Below, piece after piece: positions 22,562 to 35,340 of a stretch of 64,000 nucleotides of DNA; positions within the stretch are counted from its first letter, which is position 1; each line of letters opens with the position of its first letter. The translations under genes and the position numbers were made by a program. Origin of the DNA: Phallusia mammillata (lineage: Eukaryota > Chordata > Ascidiacea > Phlebobranchia > Ascidiidae); the NCBI GenBank assembly GCA_003260075.1, contig QLIY01000325.1, forward strand, positions 93,037 to 157,036. Reading direction: 5' to 3'. The notes beneath the pieces were generated by a model. It did not search any database and was not told the origin of the DNA. It saw only the letters and a list, made by a program, of their open reading frames with translations.

Positions 22562-23869
22562 TCATGCAAAATGTACAAAATGTTTTGGGTACAAACCTTT
22601 CGAAAGCCCTGTATATTTGCAGAGCGTTTCTGAACAAGTATAACCTTCCTCGCACCTCGAACACGGCTCTCCTCGGCGGTAAGGTAGGGCTGATGAATAA
22701 ACATAGATTTGCTTTGATTCGCTGCCCCTGTTATAGATGCCGAAAATCATAGGTAGGCAAAACTTACGATAATAGTTGCCTCCAGGGACGTAGTCGCACA
22801 CCACCACCGTTGCCATTTCATACAAGGTTTGTTGAATCTCCAACTCTTTGCAAGTTGTCATTCCGCATCCTATACGCTTACTTAGCGACCAAACCACCTA
22901 AAAATATGTAAAAGGGTGATAAAATTGGTACTTTTGTTTGGAAATGACGTAGGTGTATAATAGTGGATGTTAATGTGGCCAACTATTGCATCATATAAGT
23001 ACGATTATTTCCCGTTCCCGATGCTAACCAGCGTCAAAAATAAGCTAAATAAAACTCAAATACGACTTGATCAGTCCGAATTTCACCCGAATCTATTTCG
23101 TCAAGCCAATTGACTGGCATAAATTTACCCTGGTTTGCTATTGCCAAAAAATGTTTTGCGGAAGGGCCATTTTTTTCTTCAAACAAATTCAGCAATTAAA
23201 ACAAATGTTTACAAGTAAAAGATTTAGTTTTCCAACTATTAAGTGAGGCAAGTTTTAAACTGCGTACGACGACGTAGGCCTACATCCTACAATATATGCA
23301 TGGCAAACTAAAAGCTGCTGACTTGCTTGTAATGGTCGCATGGTGGATAACAGGTAAGGGTTGCTGTATTCATGTTCTTCTTTTCCTCACTCCATTTTTT
23401 CACAACATTTGCAAAGTAATTCGATGTATTCAAAGCTATATTTACACTGATATAAATGTTTTCACCAACCAAAAAATATTCGCTGTGTTTGCTTTCCTGC
23501 AAAAGTATTTTTTATGTTTTTTTATTGAATTGCAGTTTAGTTACTAACCCTGTCTATTGTCGTTGGACATTTTCTTGAATAGAGTGTAGCTGTCCGCTCC
23601 AGTTCCATGTCCCAAATCAACTCAACCATTCCTGCAGCACTTGGCTGGACGTTTCTTCGAATTTCATTGTGAGCATCAATAATCGTCTGCTGATTTTCAG
23701 GGTTGAGATTATGAGCAATCGCGACGTTATCCACAACTAAGCTTTAATACAATCATCCACTTTAAAACGAATAGCCATGTACGCTATTTTTTACAAAACG
23801 ACGTGCTTACTCTTTTTCGCTGCAAACCTTTTCACTCATCATAAACAAAATAATCAATAAAAATTTCAT
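22562..23869 (-). CDS. secreted CAP/SCP (CRISP/GLIPR1-like) protein, about 233 aa
   Basis: CAP-superfamily proteins are small secreted cysteine-rich proteins with varied extracellular roles. Six minus-strand exons fit in phase: 23869-23811, 23741-23549, 23496-23352, 23113-23064 (or 23067), 22897-22768, 22689-22562. A short hydrophobic signal peptide (MKFLLIILFMMSEKVCS) is followed by IIDAHNEIRRNVQP, then HSEYFLVGENIY with the conserved His and Glu. Next come the DQVVWSLSKRIGCG block and CDYVPGGNYYPLPYRRGEPC with the terminal Cys cluster. This is essentially a complete CAP core without the C-terminal CRISP ion-channel-regulator domain. Exon 4 is very short and its donor ambiguous (gtatt or gtcgt, both in frame). 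The substrate or partner is unknown. Confidence 0.85.
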
Positions 23870-24222
23870 TGTAGCTTGTGAAACTTGATGACACTTGACT
23901 GTTACATCCACACCGAGAAGGTAAAAAAAGAAAAATCACTGCCAGATGTTTTGTCATGTCAACAGATAAACAGTAGACTTTCTTTCTGACGTCACAAGCG
24001 CTTCAACTTACTGTCCATTGATCTCTGTGGGTTGGACTGATGTGGGGTTTTAGGCTCCGCCCTCCGGGATTCATGGGTTAACCAAGCAAATTTGTCTCGT
24101 TTTCTTGACAAAATGTTCTCTTGCCTTTGGTGCAACTGAAGATTATGTTCACATCTGTTTTGGGCTTTTTAAATTTTTGTTGGAAGTGCCGTGAGATACA
24201 TACTGTATTGTATGGTAGCTTA

Positions 24223-24503
24223 CACCATAGCTCACGCCAGCCGCACATTTAGCTAATTTTTGATAGGTGGCGCAGGAGCTGAATTATTTATTTAGCGGCT
24301 AAATAGGGTAGGGTCAGGAATTAAGTTTTTAAAAGGTTACTTCAAGAACTAAATTTTTGGGTTAGTTTCATTGAATTTTTAATGATAATACCTAATCCAA
24401 ACCCTGTTAGCCCTTTTGAGATGTACCGTTTTCAATAGGGTTTGTGCTCTTTGCACCACCGATCAAAAATTAGATAAATGTGCGGCTGACGTGAGTTATG
24501 GTG
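24223..24503. mobile_element. palindromic MITE, about 281 bp
   Basis: The left end, starting caccatagctcacgccagcc, is inverted at the right end ending ggctgacgtgagttatggtg. The TIRs run about 45 bp into gcgcaggagc. The middle carries a core (aatccaaaccctgttagccc) whose relatives recur at about 26130, 27660, 48390, 54660 and 58330. No ORF is present. Confidence 0.8.
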
Positions 24504-24667
24504 TTAATAGATTTTCGTGTTGTGTTTTGTTCACGACATCATCGCAATATGGAAAGAAAACACAGGACACAGCTAGCGGTTGAAACCCTGGCGGTTAAAA
24601 ATACGCTAAAATAAACCAAGGGAGGGAGAGCAATATTAAAACGGTTCTAAAAAAGGAGAAATTAAAC

Positions 24668-24890
24668 CGTAAGGGGCAGGAACTTGGCCGAATGGCCTGG
24701 CGCGCCTGACCCATTTACAGACATGAAAACCTTGATCGGGATGCGTCCCCAGGAGTGTCCTTGGTTCGAACCCCGTGAAAAAAAATAAACCTTAAGGGCA
24801 GGAACTTGGCCGAATGGTCTGGCGCTCCTGACCCATATACAGACATAAAAAACCTTGATCGGGATGCGTCCCCAGGAACCCCGTGAAAAA
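24668..24890 (+). mobile_element. two tandem tRNA-derived SINE copies
   Basis: Copy 1 (24668-24790) has an A box tggccgaatgg at 24685-24695 and a B box ggttcgaaccc at 24763-24773, followed by an A-rich tail. Copy 2 (about 24791-24890) repeats the same head but has lost the segment carrying the B box. A related copy is reversed at 58361-58475. Confidence 0.7.
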
Positions 24891-25624
24891 ACAAAATTCA
24901 AAAAAAAAGAAACTAAACATGTATTTTGTTTGACGCTGAACCGAACCGCATCAGTAGAAATTATTAGTCAACGCCACTACTAAAAACACACGCGAGGTTT
25001 TAGGGCAGGCTATAGGGCGTGTCAAAAGTGCCGAATTTTAATCAGGGTTTCCATCGACATGGACGCCAAAATAACCGAAAAATTAAATTTCATACGAAAC
25101 AAACGTTTTTCATAGAAAATACGTGCATTTTACGACAGCTCAGGTCTAGGTTTACTTTTACCTGTAGCAGGGATTTGACTCTCATTTCACTAAGTTTGTT
25201 CCTGGTAATTGTTGAAAATAAGTGTCCTTTGTTTTCGTGCCATTGTATCGTCATTATTTACTATGCTTCGCGTTCAAGTGCACGTGAACAAAATAAAATA
25301 CGATACGATACGAAGACAAAATAAGGACTCAGGTCAAAAAGAAGGACATTGCTCAAAAATAAGGACAATACATTTTACATTTAAATTTAAAACATTGTCC
25401 TTCTAGAGAAGAACAAATCTTAGAAGTAAGGACGGTATGGCAACGCTGATTATAATCTTGCCCCAGTGACTTAATTGAAATCCTTTTGGAATTTATGGGT
25501 TTAAACCAGCTAAAAAACAGTCGGAACAAAAACCTAACCCATAAAAACAATTCATAGTGAAGCGACCTTATTTGCTTGGGTAATTAAAAATGTGACAACA
25601 TTACTTTTTATCAGTGATCGAGTC

Positions 25625-25735
25625 ACCTTGTTTGCAGACCTGACTTGACTACGAGTCTAAGCTGTGAAAAGACTCGACTTGACTTGGACTCGTCACAGTA
25701 TGAGACTTGACTTGACTCTGACTCGGTATACCACC
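25625..25735 (+). repeat. gacttgactt/gagactcg imperfect repeat tract
   Basis: Repeated gacttgactt, gactcgactt and gagacttgactt units make up this stretch. The same composition returns at 27955-28082 in the same orientation. Confidence 0.65.
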
Positions 25736-26059
25736 AACAAAACGGAATTTTTTTATAATGGATAACCTGTTCAGTTGGCTTTAACCAAACAACAGCAGCA
25801 ATTTACTGTGCGATGCGTAGTTATTTTTGCTTAATTTTAACACAACGAAGTCGCTGCTACATGCAAAAAACTTTTTTTCGCTGGCATTACGCTTTGCACT
25901 TATTGCTTGGTTTAAGGTAAGCGAAGCAGTACATGTCAAGAGTATTTGAAGTTTTAAGTATCTTAAGCGTTTACATTACTGTACAAGCGCTCTAGCGCAT
26001 TTAGTAAAAAAAGTGGGTTTTCACAAACTCCTTGGAAAGGTTTGACGTTCTTGTGGGTG

Positions 26060-26290
26060 ACACTAAAACGCTGAATATTGCGGGAGATTGCGGGACGTCG
26101 CGGAAATCGCTAAATATCGAGCAAATAGATGACGGTTAGTGCTATTATAGGGTTGGGTTGAGGTTTTTTGATAGTATATGAATCAAAAAATGTCCCTGCC
26201 TAAAACTTATTCAGCTATTTCCTGACATTAGGAAAAAATGCTGCTATTGCGGGACGTCGCGGGAGATGGCGGGACGTCTGTAGCGGCCAT
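26060..26290. repeat. GC-rich gcgggacgtcgcgg repeat element
   Basis: The unit gcgggacgtcgcgg and its variants occur near 26088 and 26250-26280, around a core with gacggttagtgctattatagggttggg. That core resembles the palindromic MITE family, so this is probably a diverged member or a chimera. Confidence 0.5.
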
Positions 26291-27069
26291 ATACAATAAT
26301 ATAGAACGTAGGGCAAACTAATGTACATACCAAAAGCGTCTCACAATATACATCGCTCTAAAAACGGCTCCGAGCTCTTGACCAATGAATATATACTTGA
26401 CCCACTGATCTCTATAAACACTGGATTGCGCTACTCCGTTGAACGGTTGGGTGATTTTTGAAGCAATTTGAAGCGTAATGGCGGCTGCAAAAGGAAGCCC
26501 CAAAAATGCATTGCGGGCAATGGGGAGAGAGTGGAAAAATGTCGATAAATCTTGTTGTAAGCAATTTTATAGCGATTTTTGAAGATATGATTTGTAGTTT
26601 AATAGGACGCATCTATTCCAGTGTGCATGTAATAACCAATAAATATGCGTGGACTGACTGTGATGTGTGTTAGTGTAGGTGTGCTGGGAATACGTTATTA
26701 GGTTAGTGGTGAAATAAATCGTTACTGAGTGGTAATAAATATTTTATTGTGCAATATAAATAGTTTACAAGCGTTCATCTATATTTAAGACATAAATCCA
26801 ACAAGAATGTTTATGGAGATCAGTGACTTGACCGCTCACAGCGCTCGGGAATCCTCTCACTCCTACCTATATAAACCGCGATTTTTAAGAAAATTGCCAT
26901 TTTTATGTTAACGTTTGGATAGGCAGGAGCTAAAGAAAAGGCAAACCTGCGTTAGCTTAGATAAGGCTAGAAAAATGACAAAGTATTTGGATGTAACTTG
27001 AATCGTTTGGACTTTTACTGAAATCTGCGCGCGGGCCAACGGCCCTTAATTGCCGGCCAAAACAAAATG

Positions 27070-27072
<3 letters not shown>

Positions 27073-27158
<86 letters not shown>
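27073..27158 (+). repeat. poly-G tract, 86 bases
   Basis: Uninterrupted G after a GC-rich segment with ggccaacggccc and ccggcc. No duplicated flank is evident. Confidence 0.8.
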
Positions 27159-27159
<1 letters not shown>

Positions 27160-27500
27160 TTAGACATACTAGACGGGGAAGAAATAATCAATTAACCGGC
27201 AAATATAAGTCAAACTAATTAGCTGATACATAGTTGCAAGTTAATACTTAACCGTGCTTGTGAAATGTTACCTGTACTGTTAAATATTTAAATCAAGTTT
27301 TGGATTCTTTTATACGTTGGTGTTAATTGCTAATTATATAAATTGCAAAAAATTGATTATAAAAGTGTTTTCTCTTTAATTACCATTCTATTTGAATAAG
27401 ACTTCTTGAAATATTTCTGTCGCTGAAAACCAAATAAACCAACAATGTATGGTCAACGGATTATACAAGTGGTGTTTTCTGGAGTTTATCTCCAAGGAAT

Positions 27501-27767
<267 letters not shown>

Positions 27768-27954
27768 CCACGGTGTTAATGAGTGTCAATTAACGCGTTT
27801 CATTAAAGTTGACCCCAGTCTAAGAAAGAGACGCCGTTGATGCGTTTTGTTCACTGTAATAAAGTGGTGTCCGTTTTAAGGTAAAAAAGTCGCGATGAAC
27901 CATTTAAATAGAATAACTATCCAAACATTTAACCTTTTCTTCCAAAAACTTTTA

Positions 27955-28082
27955 GGGACTTGCCTTGACTTGAATCTCATTTGACTCGACTTGAGACTCG
28001 AACCACTTTTGAACTGACTTGCCTTGGGACTTGAACCCCTACTGACTTGACTTGAGACTCGATTAATAGGACTCATTACCCA
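27955..28082 (+). repeat. second gacttgactt/gagactcg tract
   Basis: Same imperfect units as at 25625-25735, same orientation. The two tracts may be termini of one element or separate copies. Confidence 0.6.
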
Positions 28083-28801
28083 ACCCTGCTTTGTATCCAT
28101 TGGACGGGTGACGCTGCTTCATCACTATACTTCGTTGAATTAGTGCAAATATGTCGCTCAGTTTTTTGATCAGGAAGCACAATTAACTTGTCATGAGGGG
28201 TTATATAGTACATGCAACGTTCTGGATATAAGGCGGCTGCCTTACCACTCAAATATTTCCTCGAGTTACCTATAAAATTGTCTCATTAGCCCTCAATGTA
28301 CGTTTCAGTTTGAGACCCCTAACCTAACGGGTTTTTATATTCCTTTTTAAATCGGTAAACGGATCGTGTTTTTCCGATTAGATCAGGACCATTTCCGGCT
28401 TGTTTGAGTCTAAAGTTTACAAATACGTTTCAACTTACAAATCCCCATTCGGAACCAAAATCGCACTTTTGTCACATTTGCATGAAAACGTGATGCTTAC
28501 TTTACACACGTAGCCTATACATGCGCGTACAGGATGCTAAAACTTTTCTGTTAATCAAGTAAAACATGTTATACATGATCTTTATTTTCAACATCCCACA
28601 AAATACACCAAAGAATGACTTTTAAAATGGTGATGGAAATGTGTTGCAAGGCTGTAAGGAACTTGTGTAGTTAAGCAGCACCGAATCACTATAGCACTAA
28701 ATTGATTTATACCCCAAACATAATTGCCGACTCTTTAAGACAACCAAAGAGGCCTTTTTAAACACAACAGCTATAACAGGGTTTTTTTGTTCATGTCTTT
28801 A

Positions 28802-31165
28802 TTAGGAAAATGTATTTCTGTAAAACGATGACGGTGCGGTTCCAATGTTGGAGTTACGGTCTTTTCCCGGCGACTTTGAAGTGGGAAACCTAACTGCGGT
28901 CTAAAAAAATGTCTAAGTGCAATATCTTCGTTTTTAATTAAACACTACTTAAGTACTTTTTTTCTAATTTGTAATTATCGTTGATTGTTGAAATGGAAGC
29001 ACGATATCAATGTCTGTTTACGATAAATTTACCGTGCGATAAACGTACACGATAAATTTCGCTATAACGTAACACTCTTTATTGTATAGTAGCCTGTTTA
29101 TAAAAATGTCAAAACCTTACCTTTAAAAAACTTGTTGCACTTTCCAGTGGTGACATTGCGTTTAATCCAGTCTTGCGCTCATTTCTGTGACCTGAACCTT
29201 CGTGGTGCTTTGACTCGTGATCGGTTTGCAAACCACGATTGTTTCGCTCGCGAAACAGGTCCTTTGTACGGTTGTCCCATGCTGTGTAATCATACACAGA
29301 AACACGTCTGCAGTAGACACAAAATGCGGTCAAGTATAGGTGGTTTCAAAGTATTTGTTTTTCAAGTTAGTTACGAAATAGCTAATTTCAAAACGTATCA
29401 AATTTGAAAATGTTGCATTTTAGTTGGATACACAGAGATTAATTAACAACTTATGTAGCTAATCGGTCAAAATCTATCTGACCAAACGTAATGTTTTGTT
29501 CGCTTTTTTGACAGAAAATCGTTTAGTATGTTTGTAAGGTTCCTAGAAAGTGCTCGTCAGTAATTCAATCGCGCATCGATCATAAATCAATACTACCCTA
29601 AATGCTTCATTTCAATAGTCCACTTGCAGAAATATTCGATGCAACATTTGTCCTTCCGTTTTAGTTTTGTAAAAACGTATATTGGTGTTTGAACTTTACA
29701 CAACAATATTAAGATTAAAAGAAAAGGGATTTCACTTTTTTATGCTGCCATATTTCGGAAAAGTTTCTACGTTTGTATGTTTCAATTTCAGGAAAGCAAA
29801 ACATTACGACAGGGCGACAAAGGGGCGTGAATGACAGGTCACAAAGCTAAGTATCTGCCCGCATGTATTCTTCGCATGTGTATTTAAAAATGCAATATGA
29901 CTGCGTATATAATTTCTCCGGCAAGTTTTTTGCCATGCTGAACAGAAAGCGATCAAACGTTCCGTTTTTAACTTGCGCGCTGTTACGCAAGTTACAGCTG
30001 AATGACACAGTTTATATGTTGCGTTTCGTTTTCGTGGCCGTACTTACGCTGTTCTTTGCTTCTGCTTCCAAGTATCAAGAACTATTGTTGAAAGTTTTCT
30101 TCTTGCTAGTTCCTCTTTTTCTTCTGTTTGATGTTTCGAATACAATCTGCAATTTATCAAATATTAATTTTTTTGTTGGCATTGAACAGACTGGTTTGTA
30201 CTGTTTCAGTCACATCTGGGGCACAATTAATCCATGCACGCACTTATGGCTCCTGTTTAGTGTGAATGAGCTTAGATTTTAAAGTTTTGCCTATCACGTC
30301 TACTGTTTAATTTATATCCGTTGGTATGGAATAATCCACATTGCGCAAACCTGCAGAATATTGTCAACGTTGCAAATGCACTAAGCGACCCGGCTGATAC
30401 CAAAATACTTCCGAACGCAGTAACACGGCTCCAAATGACCTTTTCGGAATGTCTTTGTCCCCGGGATTTATCTGCAAAACAAAAGATTTGACGGGCACTT
30501 CTCTTCAGATAAACATCTCTACTCGCACCTGAAACATTACTGCTTTGATCAATATTTGATGACGACTCGACAAAAACGCGTCCACCAAATAGCTGGTCTG
30601 TGCTTTTTGAAGTCAGTGTATATGCAAACATTGTTCCTACTGGCAACACTTGGGCAACTATAATTAGCGATGCCCCTGTAAAACAAAGGTTTTTGCAGTG
30701 TCGTTCTCTGCTTAGCTTGTTTGTTTAGCAACAAAAACTGCAAAAAATGTTCAAAATTACATTTTAATCAATATCATATTTAAAACTGCAACTACATTTA
30801 AACATACAAACCGATCATTGCATAAAGGCAGTTGCTGCAAATTGCCATCGGCCCAATAGAAAACTGTCGAGATGTACAAGCAGAATACAAAAAGACAATC
30901 CACATTGCAGCAAAACTCGCGGAAAGAATTCCTATCCCTTGAATCGAGACACTTTATTTACGTAAACCAAAACTACTTATTACACTTTAAAGGAAACCTC
31001 CGTCTTACCCAAAAACGTCTTGATGTTCATCGCTTCGTCTTGCAGTTTTGTCAACTCCACAGATACCATGACTGTTCCAATTAAACCGCTAATTGAAGAT
31101 AGCATTCCCGTCCACAATAACAAGCGTTTCAAGCGACGTTTTTTCATACCCCTGGCGACAGGCAT
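28802..31165 (-). CDS. predicted four-transmembrane protein, about 297 aa, unrecognised
   Basis: I do not recognise the family. Five minus-strand exons fit in phase: 31165-31009, 30937-30822, 30675-30351, 29317-29121, 28900-28802 (894 nt). Hydrophobic segments are at about residues 13-36, 53-72, 84-113 and 173-197, the topology of claudin/DRAM/TMEM150-type proteins. The N-terminus is basic (MKKRRLKR), which favours a cytoplasmic N-terminus. The loop between TM3 and TM4 is long and Ser-rich. The tail is hydrophilic (RVSVYDYTAWDNR in it) and ends NTFS. The stop at 28802-28804 is followed at once by aataaa, and another is near 28575. The acceptor at 30938 is pyrimidine-poor and the last exon is the least certain. 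Confidence 0.65.
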
Positions 31166-32342
31166 TCTGGGGCAGTTTTTCGACAACAAAGTTGCTTCGC
31201 GAATTTACCAGAGCAGTATATGACACTATGTGTCGGCGATGCAGGTTTCCTCTACTTGATCAATAAATAATTTATTTTGGGGACAAGCTTCTCACATCCA
31301 TGGAGTCTGTCGAAAAGTCGTTTTCTAAAACTTTTGTAAAAAATGGAATCATCCATATCTTCTAAATATAGGCTTTTCATTTAGTAATTAAAGGTTCAAA
31401 AACAAGCGGCTGACTTTTGATGGATACTTTACACGTACATCAAATGTTCAGTATCATAATAAGTTACTACCAAAAAATGCATGCACCAGAATATATTTTG
31501 ACTTCGCACTGAACAATATTTTCAGCTGTTCACAACAATTTGTCGTCATATTTCACCGCAATAATACTTCTTTTTTATGTAAAAGGAAATGCATTATATG
31601 TGGCAGGCTTTAAACAATTAGTGTTTATTATCGCGCATTGAAGCCGTGAAATCTGTGTTTTTCTTTATTGTTTTACATTCTACCTGTGGGTTTCACCTTG
31701 ACGTCATTAGCAACGCGCCGAAACCAAATCCAGCGCCTTTAAAACTTTAACAGGTCTTCAAACAACCCCGTGTTACATATCGTTATGGTTTTAATAAACT
31801 AGGGATATGAACAAAAAACGTCATTGGCGTAGTTTGTAAACAGTTGTCTCGTAATTTAAAAAAAAACAGTTGTGGGATAAGATTAACTTTACCCAGTAGA
31901 TTAGAACAAGTGAAATATAACAACGTCGATTAACTTGTATTTTGCATTTTTAAACAAAAATACAATTAGGCATTTGGCCGCCATGTCCAACAGCCTGTCC
32001 AAAATCACGTTGGCAAAGTATTATGATAAAAATCATATGCGATAATATATCACAAGAAAATTGGTTTGTGCATAAAAACAGCCAATTGTGGTACAAAAAA
32101 TATAAAAAAAACGACTACAAATATTTAAATGATTAGAAATTGATTAAGATGATCTAAATAGCAACATATGTACGGTAGATATCAGTATGTAAAACAACAG
32201 CAAAAAAATTAATGCAATACAAAAAGCATGTATACATGAGGTGATTTTGGCAATCAACATGTTTATATTCAAACACCCTGAACAAATCATTACAGTGTAT
32301 AAAATTAAAACCAATATTGCTGCTGATAAACACCAAATTAGC
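31166..32342. other. intergenic, nothing recognisable
   Basis: AT-rich DNA between two minus-strand genes: the promoter of the four-TM gene on the left and the 3' flank of the methyltransferase on the right. No repeat or coding exon is identified. Confidence 0.5.
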
Positions 32343-33257
32343 TTACTCAACACTGTCTGGTAGTGGTCGTTCTGACAATATGACAAAACAGTCAAAAATA
32401 ATATCTAATGGAATGCTTTGAAGTTCAAAATCTTCTATTTTCCATTCTGCTTGAATTTTTTTCACAAATTTTGCCAATATGTCAACATCGGCAATCATGG
32501 TATCAGTAACATTATTTTTTCCACGAAGTTCAGATAATTCTTCCTGCTTGGTAGTCATATATGATCTGTAGCCTGACCAGGTGGTTATGTATTGCACGAA
32601 ATCTCTCAAATTCCCCTGTTTTTTTATTTTAACAGAATCATTCCTAGTTTTATGTGTGCTTTTAATGAAGTCATATATCTGACTGTAATGATTGTCAATA
32701 TGTTTTCTTCTTGGGTGAAATGTACAAGTGTCATACATACTTCTAATTAATCTTTGAGCAGTGGCAGCTTGATCCTTTCTACATGTGGAATCTGAAGGTC
32801 TGATTGGATAGATTTTTGGTAGGTCATATCCATGAATTACTAAACAACCGTCAGGCTTCAGAACCCTGTTACACTCCTTGAAAAACTTTGCAAAGTTGAA
32901 CCAATGAGCTGATTGACCACAAGCAACTAGGTCAACAGTTTCACTTTCAATTGGTATATTTTCACCAGTTCCTTCTTGAAATACAATATTTTGCTGTTTG
33001 TTTTGTTTCCTTGCTGCCAAAATTTGTTCAGAGCTTGGATCAATGCCTAATATTTTGTCAAAATACTTGCCAAATATTTCTGTTGACTGTCCACTCCCAC
33101 AACCAATATCGACCATTAGTTTGTACTTTCCATTTGCAGCAGGTTGATTCCTTTTGTTAATATAAGCCATTGAAATTTCAGCTATTTTAGCAGGTGTGTG
33201 GGGTCTGGAAAGTGCATATGCTTCAGCCAAAGCAGCCCCTTCAAATAACCTAATCAT
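32343..33257 (-). CDS. class I SAM-dependent methyltransferase, 304 aa, intronless
   Basis: Transfers a methyl group from S-adenosylmethionine to an unknown substrate, probably a small molecule. A single exon begins at the ATG of MIRLFEGAALAEAYA; upstream in-frame codons lack an ATG. Motif I is VDIGCGSGQS (about 49-58), the acidic motif II is ILGIDPSSEQ, and motif post-I is VDLVACGQSAHWF, followed by FKECNRVLKPDGCLVIHG. This fits the Methyltransf_11 fold of the uncharacterised fungal/animal family that includes yeast TMT1-like enzymes. The C-terminal half (about 160-304) carries the usual accessory helices. The lack of introns is unusual here and could reflect a retrocopy, although the reading frame is intact. 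Confidence 0.88.
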   Translation of the reverse strand: MIRLFEGAALAEAYALSRPHTPAKIAEISMAYINKRNQPAANGKYKLMVDIGCGSGQSTEIFGKYFDKILGIDPSSEQILAARKQNKQQNIVFQEGTGENIPIESETVDLVACGQSAHWFNFAKFFKECNRVLKPDGCLVIHGYDLPKIYPIRPSDSTCRKDQAATAQRLIRSMYDTCTFHPRRKHIDNHYSQIYDFIKSTHKTRNDSVKIKKQGNLRDFVQYITTWSGYRSYMTTKQEELSELRGKNNVTDTMIADVDILAKFVKKIQAEWKIEDFELQSIPLDIIFDCFVILSERPLPDSVE

Positions 33258-35340
33258 GTTTTTAAAGCAATTTTGACCTACATAGGAATAAGAGCACAAG
33301 ACATGTTACCATGGCCATTCTGCAGTTCCATGAAAAAAACATAACCACATAAGACAGTTCAACATTTTACATTATGAAGCAGTGAAGCCTAATTCATGCT
33401 GATTGCTGACTGAAGATCGGGAATGTTTGCAGTTTTGCACTTTGCGGTACCTGTCTTTCCACAAACAAGATATTTTTCATAAATGTGTTTATGCTGTGTG
33501 TTTCATACGCCGAAATATTATTAAAACTTCCAACAATTAAGTATCACAAGCTTCTCTATGACAAATAAGCTCGTCATGTTACAATAAATACAACGAAAAA
33601 AATGATGCAATGGATTAGCAACAAGGCAGTATTGAAATCTCATTGCGGGCTTAAAGCATATGCAATCAGAAACAAACGAGTCGTTATTGCAGAATAATTT
33701 CCCTCAAAAATATACCGCTTATATTTATTTTAGATGAAATAAAATTCGCATTTTAAAATTTCTGCAAAAAACACAATACGATCCAAAGAATGTTAGTTTG
33801 TGATTTGTTATTGTACCTTTAATATTTGAAAAAAATGTCAACGTACAAAGCAAACAATGTCGGTGCAAGGCCAACATCCTACAAAATATACAAATTAAAA
33901 AGTCCGCCGCCATTGTTCAATTTTTGGCAGAAACAAAAACATTATAGTTGTCGAGTTTGCGAAAAGTTATAAAACCTGGTGAGAACTCCCGGTTACAACT
34001 TTGGGAAACTCCCTGTTTTGTAAAAAGCATTTGGTCATATTTTTCATAATCAAAGGGAAAATAAAAGGGAAAACTGGTCCTAATTGTTATTTTTATAGTG
34101 TACTAAATTTGTGTATTATGTTAAACTAAAATTGGCAATTAAGTATCATTTTCTACATAATTACTACAATTATGTCGTCACAGGCTATATGCTTCCGAAA
34201 AATCCGACTATTGCTAAAATTATCACCGTTTCTGTGTATAGAAATTTTAATATGAATTTTATACTAACGTATAGGTGTTGGTGGGTCATAAGGAAGGTTT
34301 AAAAGGCAAACATCCAACAAAACTTCCACGAACATCCAAATTCCAGAAGCTGTTCAATGAAGCCTGGTATTACTTCCGTTGAGGGAAGTTGGACACAGTA
34401 CCAGATATTTCCTTTCCATACGTTCTCTTCTTAGTGTATGCATGTTGCATGTGTACAACAGGAAAAATTTCTACTCAAGGGCCAAGTTTTAGATATATTC
34501 AGTGAATTCACAGATTGAAAGCTGTTCTGTGACTTATGATCAAGAAACTAACAAAAATTTTATAGAAGAAAGATTCTAAAACTTGTGTTGTGGCAGTTTT
34601 GAATTTACGGTTTAAGGTCAGAGTATGTTTTAAATAACTTTTTCTTGCTCAGTAACTCATCTTTACTATTAGCATTTACATGAAAAAATAGCAGTAAAAT
34701 AATTGTCAGGTATTTATCAAGTTTGTCCTAAGTAAATACTGTTATTTTGCACTTTTAAATGTTAGCTATTAGAAAATAGGCCAAGTGTGAATACAACTTA
34801 GTCCAATTTTCAATCTTTTTAGTGTAATTTTGCTGTAGTCACAATCCACTGGGCTGCAGTTTACAAATTTTAAGGGTTGTGTTAGCATTTGTTTATGTTT
34901 ACTAGTTTTTGGTAATTTTTATTCCATAGTTTGGATAAACCAAACCTTTTGACAAAAGGACCTAACTAAACCTCAAATGACCCACGTTGTCTCTTGGTAC
35001 TGCAAAATCTCCTGCTTGAATCCACAAAAGGAAGGGGGGGGGGGGACTAAACCTCAAATGACCCAAATTGTCTCTTGGTACTGCAAAATCTCCTGCTTGA
35101 ATCCACAAAAGGAAGTGACTCACTGTTATTTTATACCCATGGCATATGTCATTAAAAATGAGTAAAGCTGTACTGTACTTTTTTGTTATATTTTTGTCAC
35201 TAAGAACACTTCTGACTACACATTTGTTCGGAATATTTTTAACCTGAAACTTGATGTTAGTTATAAATGTTTAAGGCTTGAAATTAATAATTAACATACC
35301 TTGTGGATAACCCTCTTCTTTAAGGTTTAAGGCTAACAGC
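33258..35340. other. intergenic between methyltransferase and JmjC gene
   Basis: No gene is supported. It should hold divergent promoters for the leftward methyltransferase and the rightward JmjC gene. A short allelic duplication with a poly-G joint lies at 34965-35115. Confidence 0.5.
34965..35115 (+). repeat. allelic duplicate pair around a poly-G joint
   Basis: The 69-bp segment 34965-35033 recurs at 35046-35115 with very few differences. The G run 35034-35045 separates them. Confidence 0.85.

Noticed and set aside
29863-30282. 139-codon plus-strand ORF with hydrophobic segments
   Set aside because: It lies mostly in an intron of the minus-strand four-TM gene, has no homology I recognise and no splice sites in phase.
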